Shown here piece by piece: positions 7,579 through 12,513 of a stretch of DNA of 12,513 nt (within the stretch, counting starts at the first letter, position 1; every line of letters starts with the position of its first letter). A model generated the notes under the pieces. It ran no database searches. It was given only the letters and a program-made list of their open reading frames with translations, and was not told where the DNA came from. The stretch lies in contig JAJDTN010000125.1 of assembly GCA_022827165.1 (NCBI GenBank), positions 1 to 12,513 on the forward strand, given 5' to 3'. Position numbers and translations under genes: made by a program. Origin of the DNA: Candidatus Latescibacterota bacterium. GTDB lineage: Bacteria; Latescibacterota; UBA2968; UBA8231.

Positions 7579-7607
7579 AGAGTATCAGGCGCCATGCATC
7601 GGTGCAA
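7579..7607 (-). promoter_or_regulatory. Possible promoter of the phosphatase-DUF1028 pair
   Basis: Read on the - strand, TTGCAC (7607-7602) is followed after 17 bp by TACTCT (7584-7579), with a TGA just before it that gives an extended -10 (TGnTA...). The predicted leader is about 75 nt and contains the 7513-7530 hairpin. The -10 hexamer matches consensus at only 3 of 6 positions, so support is modest. Confidence 0.3.
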
Positions 7608-7616
7608 GGGTGTCCG

Positions 7617-7655
7617 GGCCAGCGTTCCTCCGCGAGGTTCGCGGAGGTGCTGGCC
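7617..7655 (+). other. Long imperfect hairpin just upstream of the EEP-PPP gene
   Basis: GGCCAGC (7617-7623) pairs with GCTGGCC (7649-7655). After an internal GTT/T asymmetry, CCTCCGCGA (7627-7635) pairs with TCGCGGAGG (7639-7647) around a GGT loop, giving 16 base pairs in all. It ends 18 nt before the ATG at 7674. There is no following T-run, so it is not a standard terminator. It could be a translational control stem in the leader of the EEP-PPP gene, a protein-binding palindrome, or a REP-like element. Confidence 0.6.
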
Positions 7656-7673
7656 GGCTCGTAGGTTCAGGTC

Positions 7674-9233
7674 ATGCGCATCATCACGTGGAACACGCAG
7701 AACCGCACCGATACACGGTCGCAGGCCGAGTTTCTGCGAGAGCGCAGGCCGGAGGTTGTCGCCTTGCAGGAGGTCACCCCACGATCCCTCGAGAGCTGGA
7801 AGGAGGAGCTTCCGAAGGTCGGCCTGCCTCACGTCATGAGCCCCGTAATGCAGCCGATTTCCGGCAACAGCGGCGTGCTCATCGCATCGAAGGCACCCGT
7901 CGAGAGGCTCGCCCATGCCGACGGAGCGCTCGACACGGAGTCGCGATGGCCGAAGACGCATGCGTCGCTGTCGTTGCTGCTCGCCGGACGAGTCAGGCTG
8001 CACACGGCGTGCCTCTGTGGAGAGCTTCCTGACCGGAAGGAAGTGATTCACTCGGCCATGCGAAGGGGCCGGCATCCGACCATCCTGGCCGGCGACCTCC
8101 ACGGGGATGAATCGGACGATCCTCTTGGGCTGAGGAAGTTCGGAATGCGGGACGTATACCTCGATCTGCATGGCCACGATGAAGCCGGGTGCAGCTTCGT
8201 TGCGGGCACGCGGATCGACCACGTCTTCGCGAGCTCTGATATCCAGGTGCGGTACGCGAAGTACTGGACCGCGAAGATGGGCACGATCGCCGGGGGCGGG
8301 CTCAGCGATCACGCCCCGCTGGAGGTGGTGCTCGACCTCGTCGGCGCAACCGCCACTACCCGGACTGAGGCTCAGGCCGAGGACTCCAACGTGGAAAGCG
8401 AAAGCAGGCGGTCGAGCCGGCCGATCTGGGAAGCCGAGATCCTTCAGTACCGCCCGACCTTCGTCTCCGCGGCCCTGGGAGGCCACGGCGCCGTCAGGAG
8501 CTTCGCGCGCAACGAGCGGGGCCGGGACTTCGTCGTCGGCGACATCCACGGGATGTACTCCGCCCTCGAACGCTTCCTCCACGAGCTCTCCTTCGACCCC
8601 GGCGGGGACCGGCTGTTCTCGGTAGGGGACCTGATCGACCGCGGTCCGGAGTCGGAGGCCGCTCTCCAATGGCTGACCGGGCGCAGCTGGTTCCACGCCA
8701 TCCGCGGCAACCACGATCAGTTCCTGCTCGACGCGGCGGCCGATCCCGCGGGGGAGCGGGGCGAGGAGCACGGTTTGTGGGACTACAACGGCGGAGGCTG
8801 GTGGGAATCGGTTCCGGCGCCGGGGCGGGAGGCCTGGGTGCGGGCTTTCTCCGCCCTGCCCTTCGCCGCGGAGGTGGACTGCGAGATCGGGCCCGTCGGC
8901 ATCGTCCATGCGGACGTGCCGGAGGACCGCACCTGGGAGGAGTTCCTCTCGGCCCTGCGGGAGGGGAGCCGCCAGGACAGCTACCACGCCATCTGGTCCC
9001 GCCGCCGCATGGAGCGCTACGTCCAGGGCGGGGCCGCGGAAGCGGCGCCTCCGGTCGAGGGGCGGGTGGCGTGCGTCATCTGCGGGCATGCGCGCGGCGA
9101 GCGGGCCGTGAGGATGGCCAATCTGTGGATGATCGACACCGGGGCCGCCTACACCGGGGCGATGCCGGGCTCCCGCTTCACCATCGCGCGGGTCCACCCC
9201 GGGCCGATAGAGCTGTTCGAGTATCCGACGTAG
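7674..9233 (+). CDS. Fusion: endonuclease/exonuclease/phosphatase (EEP) domain plus PPP-type metallophosphatase
   Basis: 519 aa in one uninterrupted frame. Residues 1-222 are an EEP-fold hydrolase: MRIITWNTQN (N7), VVALQEV (E33), LAGDLHG (D141), RIDHVFASS (D182, H183), LSDHAPLEV (D212, H213). The usual Asn of GDxN is His143 here. A polar linker (223-275) leads to a calcineurin/PPP-type phosphatase (276-519): VVGDIHG (D290, H292), VGDLIDRGPE (D319, D322, R323), RGNHDQ (N346, H347), IVHADVP (H412), ICGHARG (H472), and DTGAAY near the end. Both metal sites look complete. Start ATG 7674 opens the first EEP strand exactly, though the SD is poor. Stand-alone PPP proteins normally begin near residue 275. 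Codons in the EEP half look less GC-biased at position 3 than in the PPP half, suggesting a joining of two genes. The substrate is unknown; nucleic acid or phosphoprotein are candidates. Confidence 0.9.
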   Translation: MRIITWNTQNRTDTRSQAEFLRERRPEVVALQEVTPRSLESWKEELPKVGLPHVMSPVMQPISGNSGVLIASKAPVERLAHADGALDTESRWPKTHASLSLLLAGRVRLHTACLCGELPDRKEVIHSAMRRGRHPTILAGDLHGDESDDPLGLRKFGMRDVYLDLHGHDEAGCSFVAGTRIDHVFASSDIQVRYAKYWTAKMGTIAGGGLSDHAPLEVVLDLVGATATTRTEAQAEDSNVESESRRSSRPIWEAEILQYRPTFVSAALGGHGAVRSFARNERGRDFVVGDIHGMYSALERFLHELSFDPGGDRLFSVGDLIDRGPESEAALQWLTGRSWFHAIRGNHDQFLLDAAADPAGERGEEHGLWDYNGGGWWESVPAPGREAWVRAFSALPFAAEVDCEIGPVGIVHADVPEDRTWEEFLSALREGSRQDSYHAIWSRRRMERYVQGGAAEAAPPVEGRVACVICGHARGERAVRMANLWMIDTGAAYTGAMPGSRFTIARVHPGPIELFEYPT

Positions 9234-9272
9234 CCATCGGAAGGGCCTCCCTCAGGCCGACGCCATGGCCTC

Positions 9273-9301
9273 TTGACCACGGCGCAGGTGGTATATATCT
9301 T
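9273..9301 (+). promoter_or_regulatory. Sigma70-like promoter of vapBC
   Basis: TTGACC (9273-9278, one mismatch to the -35 consensus) is followed after 17 bp by TATCTT (9296-9301); TATATC two bases earlier is an alternative -10. The AT-rich block stands out from the GC-rich surroundings. The expected transcript start is near 9308, leaving a leader of about 28 nt before vapB ATG 9336 with its SD GGGAG (9323-9327). Confidence 0.6.
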
Positions 9302-9310
9302 GAGATATAT
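9293..9310. promoter_or_regulatory. 18-bp palindromic operator over the vapBC -10
   Basis: ATATATCT (9293-9300) and AGATATAT (9303-9310) are exact inverted repeats separated by TG. The palindrome covers the -10 and the predicted transcript start. VapB/VapC complexes normally repress their own operon by binding such sites, so this is the probable autoregulatory operator. Binding by this VapB is inferred. Confidence 0.65.
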
Positions 9311-9335
9311 CAATTCTGCGACGGGAGTGAGAGCA

Positions 9336-9575
9336 ATGGGCACACCGGACTTTCGAGGCATCGCCAAGGTGTTCTGGAGTGGCCGCAGTCAGGCTGTCCG
9401 CCTGCCGGCCCAATGCCGGTTCGAGACCTCCGAAGTCGAGATCGTCAAGGTGGGCAAGGAGGTAACCCTGCGCCCCCGCGGGAAGGACTGGGGCGCCTGG
9501 TTCGATTCCGACACGCGCGGCTCCCTGCCTCCTCGGGATCAGCCCGCCCTCGAAGAGCGGGATGACATTCGCTGA
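9336..9575 (+). CDS. vapB: VapB-type antitoxin (AbrB/MazE-like swapped-hairpin)
   Basis: 79 aa. The N-terminal half (residues 8-48) matches the AbrB-type VapB DNA-binding fold, with AKVFWSGRSQAVRLPAQCRF followed by EVEIVKVGKEVTLRPR. The C-terminal half (49-79) is acidic and Trp-containing (DWGAWFDSD), as expected for the flexible arm that wraps and blocks the VapC active site. ATG 9336 was chosen for the SD GGGAG (8-nt spacing) and the fit to family length. An in-frame upstream TTG at 9273 would put the promoter inside the gene and is rejected. The stop TGA shares one base with the vapC start (TGATG), so the two are translationally coupled and the antitoxin comes first, as is usual. Confidence 0.92.
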   Translation: MGTPDFRGIAKVFWSGRSQAVRLPAQCRFETSEVEIVKVGKEVTLRPRGKDWGAWFDSDTRGSLPPRDQPALEERDDIR

Positions 9576-9967
9576 TGTACATGCTGGATACCAACATCTG
9601 CATCTACGTGATCAACCAGCGCGACGAGGCGCTGCGCCAGAGATTCGAAGAACACGCGGCCGAAATCTGCATCTCCTCGATCACTTGCGCCGAGCTTTGC
9701 TACGGAGTCGCCAATTCGGAGCGCGTCGAGGAGAACAGGCGGGTCCTGGACGGCTTTCTCCACGATCTGGCGGTGCTGCCGTTCGGCGTCGAAGCGGCGG
9801 GGCACTACGGTGAGATTCGGCATGCGCTCAGGAAGCGAGGCAGACCGATCGGCGCGAACGACCTCCTGATCGCGGCGCATGCCCGCAGTCTGGACGCGGT
9901 TCTGGTTACGAACGACCAGGAGGAGTTCGGGCGGGTGCCGGCTCTGCGGGTTGAGAACTGGTCGTGA
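9575..9967 (+). CDS. vapC: VapC-type PIN-domain ribonuclease toxin
   Basis: 130 aa, the usual VapC length. The acidic metal-binding set of the PIN domain is complete: D5 in MLDTNICIYVI, E40 in ITCAELCYG, D96 in GANDLLIAAHA, and D114 in VTNDQEEF. VapC toxins cleave specific RNAs (often tRNA or rRNA loops) when VapB is degraded; the target of this one is unknown. The start is ATG 9575 overlapping the vapB stop; a second Met at residue 3 is possible. The gene is intact, unlike the other PIN gene at 5102. It converges on the AAA+ ATPase gene with 33 bp between the stops. In that gap CGCCT (9969-9973) and AGGCG (9983-9987) could form a weak stem without a T-run. Confidence 0.95.
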   Translation: MYMLDTNICIYVINQRDEALRQRFEEHAAEICISSITCAELCYGVANSERVEENRRVLDGFLHDLAVLPFGVEAAGHYGEIRHALRKRGRPIGANDLLIAAHARSLDAVLVTNDQEEFGRVPALRVENWS

Positions 9968-10000
9968 CGCCTCCAAGCCTACAGGCGCCGTGGCTGGTCC

Positions 10001-11191
10001 TCAGCGGCGCCAGTCCTCGCCGGGCATGATGCGGCGCATGAACTGGTCGAAGAGGGGCACCGTGAAGGCGGTGTCGCCGTGGCCCGGGCTCCAGATCATT
10101 CCTTTCGAGATCAGTTGAGCCCTCGCCGGTCCGAGGGAGGTGACCTTGAGACCCAGGGCCTGGGCGATGTCGCCCGAGCGATGGGGGCCCGCCCCCAACT
10201 CGGACATGGCCCGCAGATACCTCTTCTCCGACGGTGTCAGGCGGTCGAACCGCACCCGGAAGAAGCCCTCGTCCAAGGCGGCGACAGCAGCAACTGACCC
10301 GCGCTCGACATCTGCGATCCCGATCGACGGCCCCTCCGCCACATCCCAGGAGTGCTTCCCCCACTCCTGAAGGAAGTACGGGTACCCGTGAGTCTCCTGA
10401 ACGATGCGTTCCAGGGCGCCATCGTCGATGGTCACGCCTTCATCCTCGGCCGGTTTGGCGATGGCCGTTCGCGCCGCCTCGGCTCCGAGGGGTCCGACCT
10501 CGGGAAAGTCGAACAACCTCTCCGCGTATGACTTGGCCCGCCCCGTCCGGGCCCGGAGCTGGGGCAACCCGGCCCCGACCATGACGACGGGCAGCCGCCG
10601 CTGGGCCGTCAGGTGCAGGGAGATGATCAGCGCCGCCAGCTCCTCCTCCTCCACGTACTGGAGCTCGTCGACGAACAGCGCCAGCGCCGTCTCCGCTTCC
10701 TTCGCCGCCAAGCCAGCGGCCTCCAGCAACGCCGGGAGGTCCATCTCGAGGTCGCCGTTGTCGGCCAAGCCCGGCTCCGGCTCGAGATCGAGCCCCACCT
10801 CGATGTCCTGGTATTTCACCTTGAGGGCGGAGGCGAAACCCGCCAGGCCCCTGAGTGCCCTGTGAGCGAGTTCCTTCGCCCTCTCGTTGTGCGACAGCCT
10901 GAGCAGGGCCTGTCTCAACTGGGGGGCCAGCAGAGCGGGAAGGGATCGATTCTCCGGCGCCTCGACGAACAAGGTGCCGATACGGTCTGCCTGGGCATCC
11001 TCGCGCATGCTGTCGAGCAGGACCGTCTTGCCGACGCCTCTCAAGCCGACCATGAGGAGGCTCTTTGCCGAACGGCCGCGCCTGACCCTCGCCAGCGCCA
11101 CACGGACGGTCTCCCGCAGATCGTCCCGGCCCGCCAGTTGGGGCGGAGGCGTACCGGCCCCGGGAGCGTACGGGTTTCCGATCGGATCCAT
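10001..11191 (-). CDS. AAA+ ATPase with C-terminal winged-helix-like region
   Basis: 396 aa, cytoplasmic. The N-terminus MDPIGNPYAPGAGTPPPQLAGRDD leads into an AAA_16/ORC-like P-loop ATPase: Walker A GLRGVGKT at residues 49-56, Walker B ALFVDE at 171-176, a sensor-like strand VVMVGAGLPQL at 202-212, and HGYPYFLQEWG at 268-278, typical of this family. Residues 315-385 or so (LTPSEKRYLRAMSELG, DIAQALGLKVTSL, ARAQLISKGMI) look like a winged helix. Family members are often annotated simply as ATP-binding proteins; their roles are mostly unknown, and STAND-like or Cdc6-like nucleic-acid functions are suggested by fold. Start ATG 11191 has no SD but lies 8 nt from a near-consensus -10, so translation is probably leaderless. 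The gene is convergent with vapBC and divergent from the metal-efflux genes. Confidence 0.88.
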   Translation of the reverse strand: MDPIGNPYAPGAGTPPPQLAGRDDLRETVRVALARVRRGRSAKSLLMVGLRGVGKTVLLDSMREDAQADRIGTLFVEAPENRSLPALLAPQLRQALLRLSHNERAKELAHRALRGLAGFASALKVKYQDIEVGLDLEPEPGLADNGDLEMDLPALLEAAGLAAKEAETALALFVDELQYVEEEELAALIISLHLTAQRRLPVVMVGAGLPQLRARTGRAKSYAERLFDFPEVGPLGAEAARTAIAKPAEDEGVTIDDGALERIVQETHGYPYFLQEWGKHSWDVAEGPSIGIADVERGSVAAVAALDEGFFRVRFDRLTPSEKRYLRAMSELGAGPHRSGDIAQALGLKVTSLGPARAQLISKGMIWSPGHGDTAFTVPLFDQFMRRIMPGEDWRR

Positions 11192-11199
11192 GGCTGCCG

Positions 11200-11228
11200 A
11201 TTATCGGGAGTTTAGGCAATTATGTCAA
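11200..11228 (-). promoter_or_regulatory. Near-consensus promoter giving a leaderless AAA+ ATPase mRNA
   Basis: On the - strand, TTGACA (11228-11223, perfect -35) is followed after exactly 17 bp by GATAAT (11205-11200, 5 of 6). Only 8 nt separate the -10 from the ATG at 11191, so the expected transcript start falls at or within about 2 nt of the start codon. No SD is present, consistent with leaderless initiation. Confidence 0.75.
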
Positions 11229-11267
11229 TATTAGGACAAGATCCTAATTTTCCTAATCTCCCAATAA
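11201..11267. promoter_or_regulatory. AT-rich inverted repeats (operator-like) over the AAA+ promoter
   Basis: Outer arms TTATCGGGAGTTTAGG (11201-11216) and CCTAATCTCCCAATAA (11252-11267) are inverted repeats with 14 of 16 matches. Between them ATTAGGA (11230-11236) and TCCTAAT (11242-11248) form a perfect 7-bp inverted pair with a 5-nt spacer. The TTAGG/CCTAA core thus appears four times. The first arm covers the -10 and spacer of the ATPase promoter, and the inner pair lies just upstream of its -35. The layout suggests a repressor or self-regulatory site, and it could also affect the + strand gene at 11354. Confidence 0.6.
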
Positions 11268-11353
11268 CTCCCATCCGAGCCCCGCCTCCGCAGGAACCGC
11301 CCCGGTTGCGAAACGTCGGCGGTCCGGGCATATTGGCCATGACCGGAGTCGAG

Positions 11354-11734
11354 ATGAGAATCGCCCGAACCATCGCGCTGGCAGTGCTCGTCGCCGCGCT
11401 GCCGGCCAGCAGCGTCGCCGCTTCGGCGGACTGCGCCCCCTGCGCGCTGGCGGCGGCGGCCCCCGGGTGCCACGCGCCCCCGGCGGCCGATGCGCCGCAG
11501 CTCGGGGCCGACTGCTCCTGCTGCCCGGCCCTGGCCTGCGCCGGTGACTCGTCTCCTTCCCCCGAGGCCGCCGACCAGGTCCTTCCTTCCGGCCACGGGT
11601 TCCCCGCCATTCCCCTGGCGGGCACGACCGGCCGGGCCCTCGGCGCCGCGGATCTCAAGCCTCTTGAACCGCGGACTCCGCCCGGGGCCGCCAAGCTCCC
11701 CCTCTACGCCCTCCACGGCATCTACCTGATCTGA
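11354..11734 (+). CDS. Small exported cysteine-rich protein, probable metal-binding member of an efflux operon
   Basis: 126 aa from ATG 11354 (SD GGAG, 5-nt spacing); ATG 11339 would add 5 residues. A signal peptide (MRIARTIALAVLVAALPASSVAA, about 23 residues) is followed by a Cys/His-rich segment with C27, C30, C39, H40, C54, C56, C57 and C62 (CAPC, GCH, CSCC, C). A Pro/Gly-rich stretch and a hydrophobic end (PLYALHGIYLI) follow. No named family is recognised. Similar small Cys-rich exported proteins occur ahead of heavy-metal RND efflux genes, and the next gene is a TolC-type factor, so periplasmic metal binding is a reasonable inference. A possible promoter is TTGCGA (11306-11311), 17 bp, CATATT (11329-11334), a weak match. 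Confidence 0.72.
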   Translation: MRIARTIALAVLVAALPASSVAASADCAPCALAAAAPGCHAPPAADAPQLGADCSCCPALACAGDSSPSPEAADQVLPSGHGFPAIPLAGTTGRALGAADLKPLEPRTPPGAAKLPLYALHGIYLI

Positions 11735-11755
11735 TCCTTCTCCGCGCGGGACGGT

Positions 11756-11772
11756 CCGGCCCCCAGGGCCGG
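11756..11772 (+). other. GC hairpin between the Cys-rich gene and the TolC-like gene
   Basis: CCGGCCC (11756-11762) and GGGCCGG (11766-11772) pair perfectly around CCA, 22 nt after the stop of the Cys-rich gene. No T-run follows, so transcription probably continues into the TolC-like gene. It may stabilise the upstream message or act as an attenuator. The rest of the 120-bp gap shows nothing else apart from the SD of the next gene. Confidence 0.35.
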
Positions 11773-11854
11773 GCAGCGCACCCGTGCGTGCCGCGTACCG
11801 GCCGGCGTCCCCATACCGGGGTCTCGCCGCGCCCCGGACCACAGGAGAAGGAGA

Positions 11855-12513
11855 ATGCACCGGAGAATCACCGGCGCCGCGGTCATGACCCTGGCCGCCG
11901 CCGCAGTCGCCGCGGAACCACCCGACCTCGACCTCGACCTCCTCATCGAGGAGGCCCTCACCTCCAACCTGTCGCTGCAGGTGCTCAAGCACGGCGCCGC
12001 CGCGGCCCGGGCCGGGGTCCCGGCGGCCGGGGCCCTGCCGGACCCGGGGCTGAAGGTGGAGCTGAGCAACGTCCCCTTCCGCCCCCTCGACATCGACGGC
12101 TCGCCCATGAGCGGCCGCCAGGTCACGCTCTCCCAGAAGCTGCCGTACCCGGGCAAGCGCGCCGCCCGGGAGCGCGCCGCCAGCCACGCCGCCGCCGCCG
12201 CCGAGGCCGCCCGGCAGGAGCGCGAGGGGACCGTCGTCAACTTGGTGAAGCAGACCTACTTCGACCTGGATCTCCTCGACCGCTCGATCGCCATCACCGA
12301 GAACAACCGGGCCCTGCTGCGGGACTTCGTGCGCATCGCGCAGACGAAGTACTCGGTGGGGCGGGTGCCGCAGCAGGACGTGCTCAAGGCCCAGGTGTCG
12401 CTCTCGGGCCTGCGGCGGCGCCTGCTGCACATGGAGGGGGAGCGCCGGCGCACGGCGGCGCGGCTCAACACCCTGCTGGACCGGGACCCCCGGGAACCGG
12501 TGGGCCCCACCCC
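11855..12513 (+). CDS. TolC-family outer-membrane efflux protein (CusC/CzcC-like), 3'-truncated by window edge
   Basis: Outer-membrane channel of a tripartite efflux pump. 219 residues are visible and the frame is open to the window end; full-length members are over 400 aa. ATG 11855 has SD AGGAG (11843-11847, 7-nt spacing). A short signal sequence ends near AVAAEPP (about residue 20). Next come an acidic Asp-Leu repeat encoded by three tandem GACCTC units and the family's first helices (LLIEEALTSNLSLQVLKH). A diagnostic turn follows: ALPDPGLKVELSNVPF (60-75) and VTLSQKLPYPGKRAARERAA (90-109), then the long coiled helix with YFDLDLLDRSIAITENNRAL and KYSVGRVPQQDVLKAQVSLS. The Pro-Tyr-Pro-Gly-Lys turn is typical of heavy-metal efflux partners. 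The membrane-fusion and RND genes would be expected to the right of the window. Confidence 0.88.
   Translation, partial: MHRRITGAAVMTLAAAAVAAEPPDLDLDLLIEEALTSNLSLQVLKHGAAAARAGVPAAGALPDPGLKVELSNVPFRPLDIDGSPMSGRQVTLSQKLPYPGKRAARERAASHAAAAAEAARQEREGTVVNLVKQTYFDLDLLDRSIAITENNRALLRDFVRIAQTKYSVGRVPQQDVLKAQVSLSGLRRRLLHMEGERRRTAARLNTLLDRDPREPVGPT

Noticed and set aside
6548..8032. 494-codon + strand open frame across the phosphatase gene
   Set aside because: Antisense to a clear alkaline-phosphatase-superfamily gene. Its translation is repetitive Arg/Asp/Val-rich and it has no SD or domain.
7521..9197. Long open frame (558 codons) on the - strand opposite the EEP-PPP gene
   Set aside because: Low-complexity Arg/Pro/Gly-rich translation without motifs. 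The + strand shows complete EEP and PPP catalytic motifs, so the antisense frame is a high-GC shadow.
9968..10000. Intrinsic terminator between vapC and the AAA+ gene
   Set aside because: Only a 5-bp stem with a 9-nt loop and no T-run on either strand.
11923..11943. GACCTC tandem hexamer (three units) at the start of the TolC-like gene
   Set aside because: Short in-frame Asp-Leu repeat within coding sequence; explained by composition, and phase variation would need far more units and out-of-frame lengths.
11231..12430. 399-codon - strand open frame over the Cys-rich and TolC-like genes
   Set aside because: Glycine-rich low complexity. The + strand TolC motifs and two good SD-start pairs are decisive.
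1..12513. CRISPR arrays, tRNA/rRNA genes, insertion sequences
   Set aside because: No regularly spaced direct repeats, no cloverleaf or rRNA-like stretch recognised, and no transposase or integrase motifs seen.

Overview
The window is GC-rich bacterial DNA with densely packed genes on both strands. A TolC-type outer-membrane efflux protein at the right edge points to a Gram-negative (diderm) cell. The sulfur genes point to a free-living sulfate assimilator. I cannot name the phylum from sequence alone.

Left part (1-2406, + strand): a tight sulfate-assimilation operon. It holds the 3' part of cysH (reductase with a 4Fe-4S cysteine signature and the ECGIH catalytic motif), cysC (APS kinase) and sat (ATP sulfurylase). 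The gaps are 4 nt and then a 4-nt overlap. Sat makes APS from sulfate and ATP, CysC phosphorylates it to PAPS, and the reductase reduces APS (or PAPS) to sulfite. After sat comes about 240 bp of non-coding DNA with an imperfect 72/77-bp tandem repeat. It is followed by a convergent, unrecognised 436-aa gene (2650-3960, - strand) that may have a NodB/deacetylase-like fold.

Middle part (3999-11191): an accessory stretch with two PIN-nuclease toxin-antitoxin-like modules and several signalling or nuclease-type enzymes. Module one is an XRE-HTH/ImmA-IrrE metallopeptidase gene overlapping a PIN-domain gene, and the PIN gene appears broken by a one-base frameshift near 5476. Next come two - strand genes, an alkaline-phosphatase-superfamily hydrolase followed by a secreted DUF1028 protein. 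Divergent from these is a 519-aa + strand protein that fuses an endonuclease/exonuclease/phosphatase (EEP) domain to a PPP-type metallophosphatase. Module two is a complete vapBC pair with a sigma70-like promoter and an 18-bp palindrome over the -10. Convergent with it is an AAA+ ATPase with a C-terminal winged-helix-like region. Its near-consensus promoter sits so close to the start codon that the mRNA should be leaderless, and the promoter is covered by inverted repeats.

Right part (11354-12513, + strand): the start of a probable metal-efflux operon, with a small exported cysteine-rich protein followed by a TolC/CusC-like outer-membrane factor cut by the window edge.

Most worth a second look: the EEP-PPP fusion, the frameshifted PIN gene behind its ImmA-type partner, and the leaderless, operator-covered promoter of the AAA+ ATPase.
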